In this document: piece by piece, positions 9,019-19,473 of the stretch
Position numbering within the stretch: the first letter of the stretch is position 1
Layout of the letters: every line of letters begins with the position of its first letter
From: Actinomycetes bacterium
GTDB lineage: Bacteria; Actinomycetota; Thermoleophilia; Miltoncostaeales; Miltoncostaeaceae
Direction of reading: 5' to 3'
Assembly (NCBI GenBank): GCA_024639225.1
Contig: JAHEIS010000005.1
Coordinates: forward strand, 1 to 42,305
Length of the DNA: 42,305 nt
The notes under the pieces: generated by a model
The model's database searches: none
The model's input: the letters and a program-made list of their open reading frames with translations, nothing else
What the model was told of the DNA's origin: nothing
Translations under genes and position numbers: made by a program

Positions 9019-9677
9019 GCGACCTCGCAGCCCTCGACGCCGAGATCATCGACTGCCGCCGCTGCCCGCGCCTGGTCGACTGGCGTGAGCAGGTCGGACG
9101 CGACAAGCGTGCCGCCTTCGCCGATCAGGACTACTGGGCGCGGCCGGTGCCCGGCTTCGGCGTGAACGAGCCCGCCATCCTGCTGGTGGGCCTCGCGCCC
9201 GCCGCACACGGGGCGAACCGCACGGGGCGCATGTTCACCGGGGACCGTTCCGGCGATTTCCTGTTCGCCGCGCTCCACCGGGCGGGCCTGGCGAACCAGC
9301 CCGAATGCGTCGATCGGGACGACGGTCTCGAGCTGATCGGCTGCCGGCTCACCGCAGCCGTGCGCTGCGCTCCCCCACAGAACACGCCGACGCGAGACGA
9401 GCGGCGCGAGTGCGCCGACTACCTGCGCCGCGAGCTGGAGCTGTGCCGACGGGCCGGCGTCGTCGTGGCGCTCGGCGGGATCGCCTGGAACGCGACTGTC
9501 GATGCTCTCGGCGGCCCACGACCGAGGCCGACGTTCGGCCACGGCGCCGAGACCGAGGTGGCCGGCCGAACGCTGCTCGGCTGCTACCACCCCAGTCAGC
9601 AGAACACGTTCACCGGCCGGCTGACGCCGGAGATGATGGACGCGGTCTTTGGGCGAGCTCGCGAGCTGGCGGGCTGA
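9015..9677 (+). CDS. Family 5 uracil-DNA glycosylase (UdgB type, 220 aa)
   Basis: This enzyme removes uracil and some other deaminated bases from DNA. The active-site motif [19 protein letters not shown] is diagnostic for family 5 (UDGb), as is the C-terminal [13 protein letters not shown]. An N-terminal CRRC pair together with later cysteines (AVRCAPP, ELC) fits the 4Fe-4S cluster of families 4 and 5. Family 5 enzymes lack the usual polar catalytic residue in motif A, as here (GLAPA). It overlaps the hydrolase stop by four bases and ends just before a strong terminator. Confidence 0.93.
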   Translation: MSDLAALDAEIIDCRRCPRLVDWREQVGRDKRAAFADQDYWARPVPGFGVNEPAILLVGLAPAAHGANRTGRMFTGDRSGDFLFAALHRAGLANQPECVDRDDGLELIGCRLTAAVRCAPPQNTPTRDERRECADYLRRELELCRRAGVVVALGGIAWNATVDALGGPRPRPTFGHGAETEVAGRTLLGCYHPSQQNTFTGRLTPEMMDAVFGRARELAG

Positions 9678-9687
9678 GCCGGCCCCG

Positions 9688-9720
9688 AGGGCCCGCGCCG
9701 GGTTCGGTGGCGCGGGCCCT
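9688..9720. terminator. Bidirectional hairpin terminator
   Basis: A perfect 12-bp stem (AGGGCCCGCGCC pairing with GGCGCGGGCCCT) with a nine-base loop lies between the convergent glycosylase and Spondin-protein genes. There is no long U-tract, as is common in high-GC actinobacteria. Confidence 0.75.
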
Positions 9721-9734
9721 GTGAGGAGGGGCGC

Positions 9735-10508
9735 CTAGCCCTTGGGCGTGATCGTGATCTTGATCAGGTCCGTCGGAGAGGGAATCTCCCACGGGTCACC
9801 GGTATAGGCCTGAGGCACGACCGGCTCGCGCGTGCTCGGACCGTAGTTGGTCTGCTCCGGGCCCTGGTTGGGCTTCTGGAAGCGGCCGTTGCCGGGCTCC
9901 TCGTCGAGCTCGGTGCCCGCGTCCCAGACGTTGACGTACTTCGTCACGTCGCCGGAGATCGGGGTGCCGTCGGGTGAAAACAGCGGAATGCCGTCGCCGC
10001 CGAGCGCGTAGAAGTAGTCGTTGGACTGGACGAACATCGCCTCGAACTGGAACCAGTCGCCGTCCCTGGCGGTGATCTCCGCGGTGGCGCTGGAGCCCGG
10101 CTCGAAGGCCGGACCGAGCGGGCCGCCCTCCTGGAGGATGACGCCGCTGGAGCTGACCCGCTTGGTGCGGGAGAGCATCTTGACCTTCTTCTCCGGGAAA
10201 CCGTCCTCGGCGATGCGGGCGGTGCCCTGATCGGCGCGGCGGTAGGCGGTGAAGAGCGGGTTCGTGCCGCGGTAGACCGCCCAGACCGGCGGTGAGAGCG
10301 GGTTCGGAACAGCGGTGCCCGCCGACGTCGTGATGGCGTCGGGGCCGCTGAGGTTCTCGACGGTGATCTCGAACGTGGTCGGGCCGTGCGAGGCTGCGTC
10401 GTCGTGCGACTCGGCGCCGGCGAAACCGGCGAAGGCGAGACCGCCGGCGACGACCGCCGCGGCGCCGCCGAGTGCAACCTTCGACTTCATGGAATTCATG
10501 CGTGTCAT
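9735..10508 (-). CDS. Secreted Spondin_N-domain protein (257 aa)
   Basis: An N-terminal signal peptide (KSK, then an Ala/Gly/Val-rich core, cleavage probably after AGA near residue 32) precedes a single Spondin_N-like domain. The motifs VYRG, FVQSNDYFYA, PDGTPISGDVTKYV and WDAGTELDEEPG are those of bacterial Spondin-domain proteins. These are exported proteins of unclear function; in animals the domain is adhesive. The start ATG has GGAG seven bases upstream; a second ATG six codons later is also possible. It lies downstream of the large Ig-like gene on the same strand, separated by 143 bases. Confidence 0.87.
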   Translation of the reverse strand: MTRMNSMKSKVALGGAAAVVAGGLAFAGFAGAESHDDAASHGPTTFEITVENLSGPDAITTSAGTAVPNPLSPPVWAVYRGTNPLFTAYRRADQGTARIAEDGFPEKKVKMLSRTKRVSSSGVILQEGGPLGPAFEPGSSATAEITARDGDWFQFEAMFVQSNDYFYALGGDGIPLFSPDGTPISGDVTKYVNVWDAGTELDEEPGNGRFQKPNQGPEQTNYGPSTREPVVPQAYTGDPWEIPSPTDLIKITITPKG

Positions 10509-10651
10509 GTGGCGCTCCAGGGGTGATGCGTTCAGATGCGCCCACGACGGTAGGTCCGGGAGGTGTCGAGTCCCTTGCCCGGTTCTTACGAGTCTCTGAC
10601 GCGACACCGCCTGACAGTCGGCGTAGCCCCAGAACCTCCTGGAACTCCTGC

Positions 10652-13054
10652 TCAGGGGCGTACTCGGACAGTGATCGGCCTCGCGACACCGGGGGTGAAC
10701 GGCCAGTTGGCCTGACGCAGCATCACCGCCCGGATGCGCACGCTGTATCCGCCCGCTCGACGGAAGCGGTAGGTCAACCGATAGCGGCCGTTCCTGCCGA
10801 TCCGCGCGTTGGCGAACGGCCGCCAGCGGCGCCCGTCGCGGAACTGGAGCTGAACCATCTTGGCGTAACTGCCGCGCCGCGGCCGCACCGACCCACGCAG
10901 GACCACACGCCCGCCCGCGGGGACCTCGCGCCGGTTCGCGCTGAGCCGCAGGCGGGGCCGGACCCGGAGCGCGAAGCGGCTCACCAGCCGGCCTCGGCCG
11001 ATCGCCTCGGTCGACCAGATGCCGCCCCCGGTCGCCCGGTCGCTCAGGGCGAAGCCGCCGCGAGGTCCGGTCGTGGTTCGCGCGACGGTCCGACGCTGCG
11101 GATCACGCAACAGGACGACCACGCCCTCGAGTCCGGCGCCGGTCGGTCCGGCGACCCGGCCCGCAACGCGGACCGGTCGCCCGACGACCGTGCGCTTCAG
11201 GGGGATGCGACGGCCCCGGAATCGCTGGGTGCGTCGCGCTCCCGCGACCCGCAGGCGCGGCAGGGCGAGTGCCTCGAGATCCCACACGAGGAAGCGCACT
11301 CCCCCGGGAGAGGCCACGTCCCAGAAGTGAATGCCGCTCGTGGGATCGAGCCGCGCCCCCGCCACGCCGGTCTTCGGGATGCCGAGAGCGCGGTAGTCGA
11401 CGCCGTCAAGGTCGAGCAGCACACGGCGTGATCGGGTCACGCCGCGCAACGCCGCATGGTCGGCATCCATCGCCACGACGCGCACGTCCGCCGGCCCGCT
11501 CCTGATGCCCGGCACGTCGAGATCAATGGTCAGGAAATGGGCACCCGCCCGAATGCGCGGCGCCCCGGCCTCGTTGTAGCGGTCCACGACCTTCCAGCCC
11601 GCCCGCTGGCGGAGCTGGACCTGAACCGGGCCGATCCCGCTCTCGCCGGTCCCGTCGGACAGCTGGATGCCGAGCCGGTTGTCGCGCCTGCCGACGACGC
11701 GGAAGCCGTCGATCCAACCGGACGGCACATGCGAGATACGCACGCTCGGCGCCCGATCGTCGAATCGCACCGGAGACGACCACGCGTGGCCGACATTGCC
11801 GGCCTCATCCTCGACCCGGAGGTGGAAACGGTGGGTCCCGTTCGGGGCGCGGACCTCGCGGAGAGCCCGCGGATCGGAAGAGCGGGCGACAACGGTACCG
11901 TCCGGCCCCCCGCGACGGACGGTCCACCGGGCGACGCCGCTCGATCGGTCAGTCGTTCCTGACACGTCGAGCGTGGCCGTCCCGGGACCCGACGTCCGCG
12001 CCACGATCCGCGCGATCGGCGGTGTCGTGTCGACGCGAAAGGTGCGCTCGACGGGCGCTGAGGCGTTTCCCGCGACGTCGACCGCCCGCAGGGCGACCCG
12101 GTGGATACCGTCCGGGAACAGCGAGCGCGAGGTCAACCGCTCCCAGCCCCCGCCGTCGACACGCAACTGGATCTCCCGAAAGCCCGAGAGTGCGTCCTGG
12201 GTGGCGTCGACGCGAAGACCAGGGGCGCGAGACCAGCCCGCGAGCGGGCCCGGGGTCGGGACGCCCGGCGGGGTGCGATCGATCTTCAGACGAACATGCG
12301 ATGTCACGGTGGGCCAGGATGCGCCGCGCCGCCAGACGGTCGCCACGTGGCCCTCGCCGTCGCCGAGGTGCGAGAGATCGAGGGTCGCGCTGACGGGACC
12401 GTTCGGTGCATCGCCGCGTGAGACCTCTCGACCCCCGACGGTCACACCTGTGGCACCGCGGAAGAGCCGGTTGTCGTCCGAGCTCCAACTCACCGTGGTG
12501 CTCGGGCCTGTGACCCAGCCCGTCGGCCCCCGTACGGCACTGATGAGCGGGCCCCGGAGGTCCTCGATCCGCAGGTGGGTCAGTTCCGCGGTGAAGATCG
12601 GATTCCAGCCCGGGCCGCCCGAGCTGCGGCCGGTCTGGTGCCACTCGATCGCGACGCAGCCCGCGGACGTCGCGGGCGCCCAATTGGTGAAGGTGACCCC
12701 GTGCGCCAGGTCGTTGTTCGTGCGGGCCCAGGCCTCGCCCGCCTCGCCCAAAATGCGGAGCCGACCCGTGATGTGCTGCGTGTGCCACCGCCGCGCGAGG
12801 TACTTCGCGCCGACGATCCGGGTGCCCGGTCCGTAGGCGTTGCAGTAGCTGTGCCCCGCGCGGTCACCGGCCTGGAACACCACATTGGCCCCGCGCGCGC
12901 CCTTGATCGCCCCGGGCTCGGTGTAGAAGGCGCCCACCCGCGCCGACGGGGCCGGACTCGGCGCCGCGACGTCGACGGTCGGACCCGCCAGAGCGGGCGC
13001 GGGCAGAACGGCCAGTCCGCAGCCGACAAGACCCATCGCACGCCACTTCGCCAT
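10652..13054 (-). CDS. Large secreted protein with Ig-like domains (800 aa)
   Basis: A signal peptide (cleavage near ALA at residue 23) is followed by an unassigned N-terminal domain (about 30-165, with several Cys, including YCNAYG and GCVAIEW). Then come repeated bacterial Ig-like modules marked by DRTPPG, DTTPPIA, DDRAPS and by VDVAGN/EDEAGN strand pairs. A Pro/Arg-rich C-terminal region carries a carboxypeptidase-regulatory-like module (GLEGVVVLLRDPQRR) and a final beta-domain. No sortase signal or membrane anchor is seen. The ATG is preceded by GGAGAT; an earlier in-frame start seven codons upstream is weaker. It is likely a cell-surface or extracellular structural protein; the ligand is unknown. 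Confidence 0.85.
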   Translation of the reverse strand: MAKWRAMGLVGCGLAVLPAPALAGPTVDVAAPSPAPSARVGAFYTEPGAIKGARGANVVFQAGDRAGHSYCNAYGPGTRIVGAKYLARRWHTQHITGRLRILGEAGEAWARTNNDLAHGVTFTNWAPATSAGCVAIEWHQTGRSSGGPGWNPIFTAELTHLRIEDLRGPLISAVRGPTGWVTGPSTTVSWSSDDNRLFRGATGVTVGGREVSRGDAPNGPVSATLDLSHLGDGEGHVATVWRRGASWPTVTSHVRLKIDRTPPGVPTPGPLAGWSRAPGLRVDATQDALSGFREIQLRVDGGGWERLTSRSLFPDGIHRVALRAVDVAGNASAPVERTFRVDTTPPIARIVARTSGPGTATLDVSGTTDRSSGVARWTVRRGGPDGTVVARSSDPRALREVRAPNGTHRFHLRVEDEAGNVGHAWSSPVRFDDRAPSVRISHVPSGWIDGFRVVGRRDNRLGIQLSDGTGESGIGPVQVQLRQRAGWKVVDRYNEAGAPRIRAGAHFLTIDLDVPGIRSGPADVRVVAMDADHAALRGVTRSRRVLLDLDGVDYRALGIPKTGVAGARLDPTSGIHFWDVASPGGVRFLVWDLEALALPRLRVAGARRTQRFRGRRIPLKRTVVGRPVRVAGRVAGPTGAGLEGVVVLLRDPQRRTVARTTTGPRGGFALSDRATGGGIWSTEAIGRGRLVSRFALRVRPRLRLSANRREVPAGGRVVLRGSVRPRRGSYAKMVQLQFRDGRRWRPFANARIGRNGRYRLTYRFRRAGGYSVRIRAVMLRQANWPFTPGVARPITVRVRP

Positions 13055-13121
13055 CTCGATCTCCACGCACGTCATCCATGTCGGACGCTCGTGGCACCCG
13101 ACTCGCTAGTAGCTTTTCGGG

Positions 13122-13150
13122 CTTCTATGCCCAAAAAATACGATAGTCAA
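13122..13150 (-). promoter_or_regulatory. Sigma70-type promoter of the Ig-like protein gene
   Basis: On the minus strand a TTGACT -35 (13145-13150) and a TAGAAG -10 (13122-13127) are separated by 17 bases, in an AT-rich island about 70 bases before the start codon. The -10 sits in a small GGGC-loop-GCCC inverted repeat that could be an operator. Confidence 0.6.
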
Positions 13151-13259
13151 GACCAGATATGTGACAGGTGTGTGACGATGCTCGGGTCGAGTGGTCAGGA
13201 GCCTGTGCGGGGAGAGTGATCAGTCAGGTCGTCCCCGTGGTTGGAGACCCAGACGGGCC

Positions 13260-13298
13260 GCAGCCCACCCGATCACCAGTGGCGATCGGGTGGGCTGC
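13260..13298. terminator. Long GC-rich hairpin, likely terminator of the M23 operon
   Basis: A perfect 15-bp stem (GCAGCCCACCCGATC and its complement) encloses a nine-base loop about 175 bases after the stop of the M23 gene. No U-run follows on the minus strand. Confidence 0.6.
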
Positions 13299-13471
13299 CC
13301 TCTGTGCCTGCCGTCCATGGCGGCGAGCTTGGCACCGTATTCCGACGCGGTGGCTGTGGCGGGTGCGATCTCCGCGCCGCCCGACATCGGCCGAGGCCGA
13401 TCAGCTCTGGGCGTCGTCACCTCGCAGAGCCCGTCCGACCTGTCGGCGACGTGACGAAGAAGCTGCCCGGC

Positions 13472-14662
13472 CTAGAGGTAGCCGAGCGGGTTGACCGCTT
13501 GTCCGCCCAGGCGCACCTCGAAGTGGAGGTGGGATCCGGTGGAGTTGCCCGTCGAACCCATACCGCCAACGACCGAGCCCTGGCCGACGGTTTGCCCCAC
13601 CGAGACGCCGATCGACGAGAGGTGGGCGTAGCCGGTGGTGACGTTGTTGCCGTGGCTGACGACGACCATGTTCCCGTAACCGCCCTGCCAGCTGGCGATG
13701 ATCACGGTGCCCGAGGCGGACGCGACGATCGGGGTGCCGATGCCGTTGGCCAGGTCGATGCCCTCGTGTGGCCGGCCCCAGCGCCAACCGAAGTGCGAGG
13801 TGAGAGTGCCGGCGGTCGGCCAGACGAAGCCCGAAGATGACGCGGCGCCGACCGCCGGGGCGGCGCTGGTGGCGACCGGGGTTGCGGCCACGATTTTCGC
13901 CCGCAGCGCGTCGGACTCACGCTGGAGAGCGGCGGCGTGGCTCTCGGCTTCCTCACGGGTGGCGGAAGCGGACTGCAGCAGCTTGCGGCGCGCCGAGAGC
14001 GCCTTGTCGTAGGCGGCCTTTTCGGCCCGCACCTTCTCAGCGGCGTCGCGGGCGGCCGCGGTCGCGCTGCGCACCCGCTTTTCCGAGGCGGACACGTTGT
14101 CACGGACCTCGGCGATCTTCTCGCGGGTCGCGCGTACATCGGCGACCCGTTCGCGGATGGTGATCACCATCGAGCGATCCTGCTCGGCGGTCAATTCGAT
14201 CAGCTCGTTGACCTCGAGGGCGTCACTGATCGAGCCCGACTCGAGCAGGACGAGCACCGGGTCGGGTTCAGGTGAGACGTACAGATCGCGCAGGCGGCGG
14301 CCGAGGACGATCCGACGCGAGCGCAGGTCATCCTGCGCCTTCTCGAGACGCTTGCGCTCGATCAGCAGGCGATTCTCGAGACGTTGGAGCCGCGTCCGGA
14401 GATCCTTGAGCTCACGCTCCAGCCCGGACAGGCGGGCAGCGAGCGGCTCCAGGCGAGCGGCGACGGCCTTCACCCTGTTGTGCGCGGCCTCGACCTCGGC
14501 CACCCGGGCCGACTCTTTGGCCCTCGCGTCGGCGACACTGCTGTTCGCCTCCGACAGTTTGCTGTCGATCTGAGCCTTGCGCTCCGCATCGGTGACGGCC
14601 AGGACCGTGCCGCTCGCGGCCAGGCCGACGATGACCGCGGTGGCGAGGATGCGACCGCGCAT
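13472..14662 (-). CDS. Secreted coiled-coil M23 metallopeptidase (396 aa)
   Basis: This is an EnvC/NlpD-like cell-wall hydrolase or regulator. A signal peptide (cleavage near residue 22) is followed by a long coiled coil (about 25-255, rich in heptads of Leu, Ala, Arg, Glu) and an M23 domain (279-396). The zinc ligands are intact: H299 and D303 in HEGIDLANG, H380 in HLHFEV; H347 is in YAHL. It is therefore likely an active endopeptidase. Its ATG overlaps the stop of the preceding M23 gene as TGATG, so the two are translated together. The coiled coil with a C-terminal M23 resembles peptidoglycan-splitting factors acting at division. Confidence 0.93.
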   Translation of the reverse strand: MRGRILATAVIVGLAASGTVLAVTDAERKAQIDSKLSEANSSVADARAKESARVAEVEAAHNRVKAVAARLEPLAARLSGLERELKDLRTRLQRLENRLLIERKRLEKAQDDLRSRRIVLGRRLRDLYVSPEPDPVLVLLESGSISDALEVNELIELTAEQDRSMVITIRERVADVRATREKIAEVRDNVSASEKRVRSATAAARDAAEKVRAEKAAYDKALSARRKLLQSASATREEAESHAAALQRESDALRAKIVAATPVATSAAPAVGAASSSGFVWPTAGTLTSHFGWRWGRPHEGIDLANGIGTPIVASASGTVIIASWQGGYGNMVVVSHGNNVTTGYAHLSSIGVSVGQTVGQGSVVGGMGSTGNSTGSHLHFEVRLGGQAVNPLGYL

Positions 14663-15546
14663 CAGGAGGCGCTCCGCGCCAGGCTCGCGCCCAGAGGATC
14701 GACCGCGGGGTCCAGGGCCCGGAGCTCGGGATACGGGTTGATCGACGGCCCGTCGCCGGGATGGATCTCGAAGTGGAGGTGGTGCACGCCCCCGCGGGCG
14801 TCTCCCGTGTTGCCGACGCTGCCGATCCGCTGGCCGGCCCGGACGGGGTCACCCGCGCTCAGGCCCGTCACGATGCCATCGAGGTGGGCGAAGAAATAGC
14901 TGTTGCCCTCCTCGTCCAGTTGCCAGACGGAGATTCCACCGCGTGAGGTCTCGATCGGGGTCACGCGCTGAATGGTGCCATCGGCCACGGCCACCACGGG
15001 CGTTCCCTTCGGGGCAATGATGTCGTTGCCGTCGTGTCGGCCCTGTGGGCGTGGCGCTTCGTAGTCGTCGCTGTAGCGGTACTCGCCGATCACCGGGAAT
15101 TCCCGCAGATAGCGGGCCCCCTCGAGCACGTCGGCAGCCCCGTCGCGGTACGTCGGCGCCAGGCCGAGACGCTGCTGGAAGCCGGCGCTCGCCACGCCGC
15201 TCGCCCGCACTCCGAAGCGGTTCTGCTGGATACGCACCCCCCGACGCGTGCCCGGGCCGAAATCGCCGTCCGCCGCGACGCTGATCTGCCTGCGCGCCAG
15301 CTCCCGCTGCAGCGCGGTGACATCCTGACCCCTCATGCCCTCCCTCAGGATCCGGAAGCGGGCCGGTTCGTCCGACCGCGATGCCAGCGGTGCAGCGGCG
15401 GACGGAAGGAGCGGGCGTGGTGGGTCCGGAAACTCCAACGCCGCCGCGCTCGACGCGGCGATCACGGATGCCACGGCGATCGACAGACCGGCCGCGACGC
15501 GACGGAACCTCACGGGTGTGTGGTGCTGGGACGTGGTGGGCTCCAT
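14662..15546 (-). CDS. Secreted peptidoglycan-binding M23 metallopeptidase (294 aa)
   Basis: An N-terminal signal (Arg-rich, then an Ala/Val core, cleavage near residue 37) precedes a PG_binding_1-like domain (about 66-128, GMRGQDVTALQRELARR and DGDFGPGT) and an M23 domain (about 150-275). The ligands are H171 and D175 (HDGND) and H258 (HLHFE), with H221 in FAHL, so the site looks intact. The start ATG at 15546 is the family-like choice, but no ribosome site precedes it; an in-frame GTG 11 codons earlier is possible. The gene is first in a two-gene unit and has a good promoter upstream. Confidence 0.9.
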   Translation of the reverse strand: MEPTTSQHHTPVRFRRVAAGLSIAVASVIAASSAAALEFPDPPRPLLPSAAAPLASRSDEPARFRILREGMRGQDVTALQRELARRQISVAADGDFGPGTRRGVRIQQNRFGVRASGVASAGFQQRLGLAPTYRDGAADVLEGARYLREFPVIGEYRYSDDYEAPRPQGRHDGNDIIAPKGTPVVAVADGTIQRVTPIETSRGGISVWQLDEEGNSYFFAHLDGIVTGLSAGDPVRAGQRIGSVGNTGDARGGVHHLHFEIHPGDGPSINPYPELRALDPAVDPLGASLARSAS

Positions 15547-15626
15547 GGCGGCCAAGGAGCCGCGCTGCGCGTTCTCCACGCGCGTGGGGTGAGGCCGACG
15601 CCGGGAGGCGTGGTTCCGTAACAGGG

Positions 15627-15656
15627 ATCTTATGCACGCCTCGCGCCGATGGTCAA
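15627..15656 (-). promoter_or_regulatory. Sigma70-type promoter of the M23 pair
   Basis: A TTGACC -35 (15651-15656) and TAAGAT -10 (15627-15632) lie 18 bases apart on the minus strand, about 80 bases before the gene. The match to the consensus is good for a high-GC genome. Confidence 0.6.
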
Positions 15657-15768
15657 CGGTCCGGGTATGCCTCTGTTGCAGGTCACATCAAACGTTTCTC
15701 ATACGATCTGGCGCGGCGCGCTCCCGATTGTCGATCCATACGCTCGGCCCCGTCTCCAGCCCGGGACA

Positions 15769-16062
15769 TCAGGCGTCGTCGGACGCCGACGGGTCGGCCG
15801 CGTCGCGTCGCCGGATCAGCTCCACCGCGCGCTTCTTGGCATCGGCGGCGAGTTCGGAGAAATCCTCCTCGGAGAGGTGACCGCTCGCGCGGTCGAATTC
15901 GATCTCCTCGATCTCGGCGAGAGCGCCGGCAACCTGGGCGTCGATCTCGCTGACCTCCTCGGCGGCCGGTGCCGGCGAGGATTCCGCGCGCGCCACCAGT
16001 GGGCGAGCGAGAGCGAGCACCAGCAGCAGTGCCAGCACCGCGACCAGGATGGCCGGCAGCAC
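15769..16062 (-). CDS. Small CcmI-like membrane protein (97 aa)
   Basis: A single N-terminal helix (about 2-22) is followed by a charged coiled segment with EIEFDRASGHLSEEDFSEL, the typical CcmI linker motif just after its membrane segment. It lacks the TPR domain of full-length CcmI. It starts with GTG three bases after the ccmF stop, which supports a role in cytochrome c maturation, perhaps holding apocytochrome or CcmH near CcmF. The partner and role are inferred from context. Confidence 0.75.
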   Translation of the reverse strand: MLPAILVAVLALLLVLALARPLVARAESSPAPAAEEVSEIDAQVAGALAEIEEIEFDRASGHLSEEDFSELAADAKKRAVELIRRRDAADPSASDDA

Positions 16063-16065
16063 GGG

Positions 16066-18063
<1,998 letters not shown>

Positions 18064-18067
18064 GGGC

Positions 18068-18514
18068 TCAGGAGGCGGGAGAGATCTCGGGGATGTCGAG
18101 CTCCCCCTTCTGGTCTCCCGGCGCGTCGTCGAACTTCGACGGGCAGAAGGTGACCAGGGTGTTGCGCTCGGCGACGAACACGCCGTCCGCGCCGAGCTCG
18201 CCGGTGATCACGACCTCGCGACCGACCTTGAAGGTGTCGGGAATCGACCCGCGGTAGAGCACCTCGACCCGCTGGCCGGCGTTCTCCTTGTCGATGAGCT
18301 GGAAGCGCAGACCCTCGGAGGACGCGGCCCGCTCGGCGGCGTCGACGGGTGCGCCCGGCGCGACCTCGCCATTGAGCCGGTAGGTCGTGCCCGCTTCGAG
18401 CTCCCCGGGGCCGGAGTAGGTCTCCAGAGCGCCTCCGAGGGCCGTCCAGACGAGGACGATACCCAGCGCGGTAGCGAGGGCGAGGGCGATTCCGAATCGC
18501 AGTCGCGAGGCCAT
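18068..18514 (-). CDS. ccmE: Heme chaperone CcmE, Cys-type variant (148 aa)
   Basis: CcmE carries heme covalently and passes it to CcmF. The protein has an N-terminal helix (about 7-27) and an OB-fold domain, with VLYRG and FKVGREVVITGEL typical. Most CcmE proteins bind heme through His in HxxxY; here the equivalent segment reads TFCPSKF, with Cys124 in place of His and Phe128 in place of Tyr. Cys-type CcmE (CxxxY) is known from archaea and some bacteria. The Phe is confirmed by a TTC codon. The ATG at 18514 is family-like; an in-frame ATG six codons earlier would overlap the -10 element. Confidence 0.9.
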   Translation of the reverse strand: MASRLRFGIALALATALGIVLVWTALGGALETYSGPGELEAGTTYRLNGEVAPGAPVDAAERAASSEGLRFQLIDKENAGQRVEVLYRGSIPDTFKVGREVVITGELGADGVFVAERNTLVTFCPSKFDDAPGDQKGELDIPEISPAS

Positions 18515-18522
18515 CGCGTCAG

Positions 18523-18528
18523 ATGGTA
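18523..18528 (-). promoter_or_regulatory. Candidate -10 for the ccm operon
   Basis: TACCAT on the minus strand ends eight bases before the ccmE ATG, a spacing that fits a leaderless or near-leaderless transcript. There is no convincing -35. Confidence 0.4.
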
Positions 18529-18656
18529 CCAACGCCGCGGGGCGCCGCGGGTGGGCCGGGTGTCACCGGTACATCCGTGTCGGCCCGAGCCCTGTGGAAA
18601 AGCCGACGAGTTATTCACTGGACATGGACGGGGCCGGTTGTGGTAAAAATCCTCTT

Positions 18657-18692
18657 GGCGGTGCGGCCGCTCTTCGGAGCGACCGCACCGCC
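18657..18692 (-). terminator. Hairpin with UUCG loop, likely terminator of the lysE/yjbQ operon
   Basis: GGCGGTGCGG pairs with CCGCACCGCC and CGCTC with GAGCG around a TTCG tetraloop, with one mismatch. On the minus strand the stem is followed a few bases later by a TTTTT run (AGGATTTTTACC), which fits termination of the minus-strand gene ending at 18853. Confidence 0.6.
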
Positions 18693-18852
18693 CGTAAGGG
18701 TTAAAGGGGGCATTCACCGCTCGGTGCAGGTAGATCGTGTCCGGAAGGCCCATCCGAGGTGACGGAGTCAACGCGCCCCGAGCGCCCGATTCGGCCCGCC
18801 CACGGACCGGATCGGTTCTCAACAGAATCCGGCATCGCGATCCCCACATCCG

Positions 18853-19464
18853 TTATGAGACGGCGCCGCCCGCCAACGCGACGGCGAGGCCGATCATGAT
18901 GGTCGCGATGACCGCGTCGAGCACCCGTACGGACCGCGGCGTCCGCAACAGCGGCGCGGTCACGGAGGCGGCCAGCGCAACGCCGAAGAACCACACCGCG
19001 GACGACATGACGGCTCCGGCGGCGAAGAGGGTTCTCCCGTCCCCCGAGTACTGCGCGCCGATGCCTCCGAGAAGGACGACGGTGTCCAGATAGACGTGGG
19101 GATTGAGCAGGCTCAGGGCGAGCGCCGTGGCGAGCGCCGGACCCAGCCGCTCAGAACCCGCCGGGCCGTCATCCAGCGAGTGCCCGCCACGCCGCGAGCG
19201 TCGCGCGGCCCGGAGCCCGAGGATCAGCAGAAAGGCGGCGCCACCCCAGGCGGCGGCGCGGGTGAGCGTGTCCGAGCCGGCGATCGCCGCTCCCAGCCCC
19301 GCCACGCCGACCGTGATCAGCGCCGCGTCGATCACGAAGCAGAGCGCGGCGATGGGGAGATGGTGGCGCCTGAGCAACCCCTGGCGGATCACGTAGGCGT
19401 TCTGGGCGCCGATCGCGACGATCAGGCCCAACCCGGCGAGAAAGCCGGTCAGAAGCGCGGCCAC
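18853..19464 (-). CDS. LysE/ArgO-family amino-acid exporter (203 aa)
   Basis: A six-helix membrane protein of the LysE superfamily. The N-terminal GFLAGLGLIVAIGAQNAYVIRQG and the NPHVYLDTVVLLG segment are typical of LysE/ArgO, which export basic amino acids such as lysine and arginine. The start GTG overlaps no gene but follows the yjbQ stop by nine bases. The specific substrate cannot be read. No LysG/ArgP-type regulator is adjacent. Confidence 0.9.
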   Translation of the reverse strand: MAALLTGFLAGLGLIVAIGAQNAYVIRQGLLRRHHLPIAALCFVIDAALITVGVAGLGAAIAGSDTLTRAAAWGGAAFLLILGLRAARRSRRGGHSLDDGPAGSERLGPALATALALSLLNPHVYLDTVVLLGGIGAQYSGDGRTLFAAGAVMSSAVWFFGVALAASVTAPLLRTPRSVRVLDAVIATIMIGLAVALAGGAVS

Positions 19465-19473
19465 GGAGCCCCG

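Larger units (their letters stand above)
13055..13471. other. 417-base intergenic region with promoter and hairpin
   Basis: No convincing gene is seen here. The right part of the region is likely the 3' end of the M23 operon with a hairpin. The left part (about 13110-13160) is the most AT-rich stretch nearby and holds a promoter for the Ig-like gene. Confidence 0.6.
18515..18852. other. 338-base intergenic region
   Basis: No gene is supported here. It holds the ccm promoter at its left end, a strong hairpin (18657-18692), and an AT-rich segment (18610-18660). No tRNA or recognised small RNA was found. Confidence 0.6.

Noticed and set aside
13220-13420. 66-codon minus-strand frame upstream of the hairpin
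   Set aside because: No ribosome site, the hairpin is inside the frame, and the composition resembles non-coding shadow.
15547-15768. Possible c-di-AMP (ydaO) riboswitch before the cell-wall hydrolase pair
   Set aside because: I looked because such genes often have one, but the conserved core segments are not present; only a sigma70-type promoter is seen.
18593-18619. Two DnaA-box-like sites (TGTGGAAAA and TTATTCACT)
   Set aside because: One and two mismatches to the consensus, only two sites, and no dnaA, dnaN, rpmH or gyr gene nearby, so no origin is supported.
18730-18770. SRP RNA-like GTCCGGAAGG
   Set aside because: Only the GGAA loop matches; the conserved AAGCAGC side and the long stem are missing.
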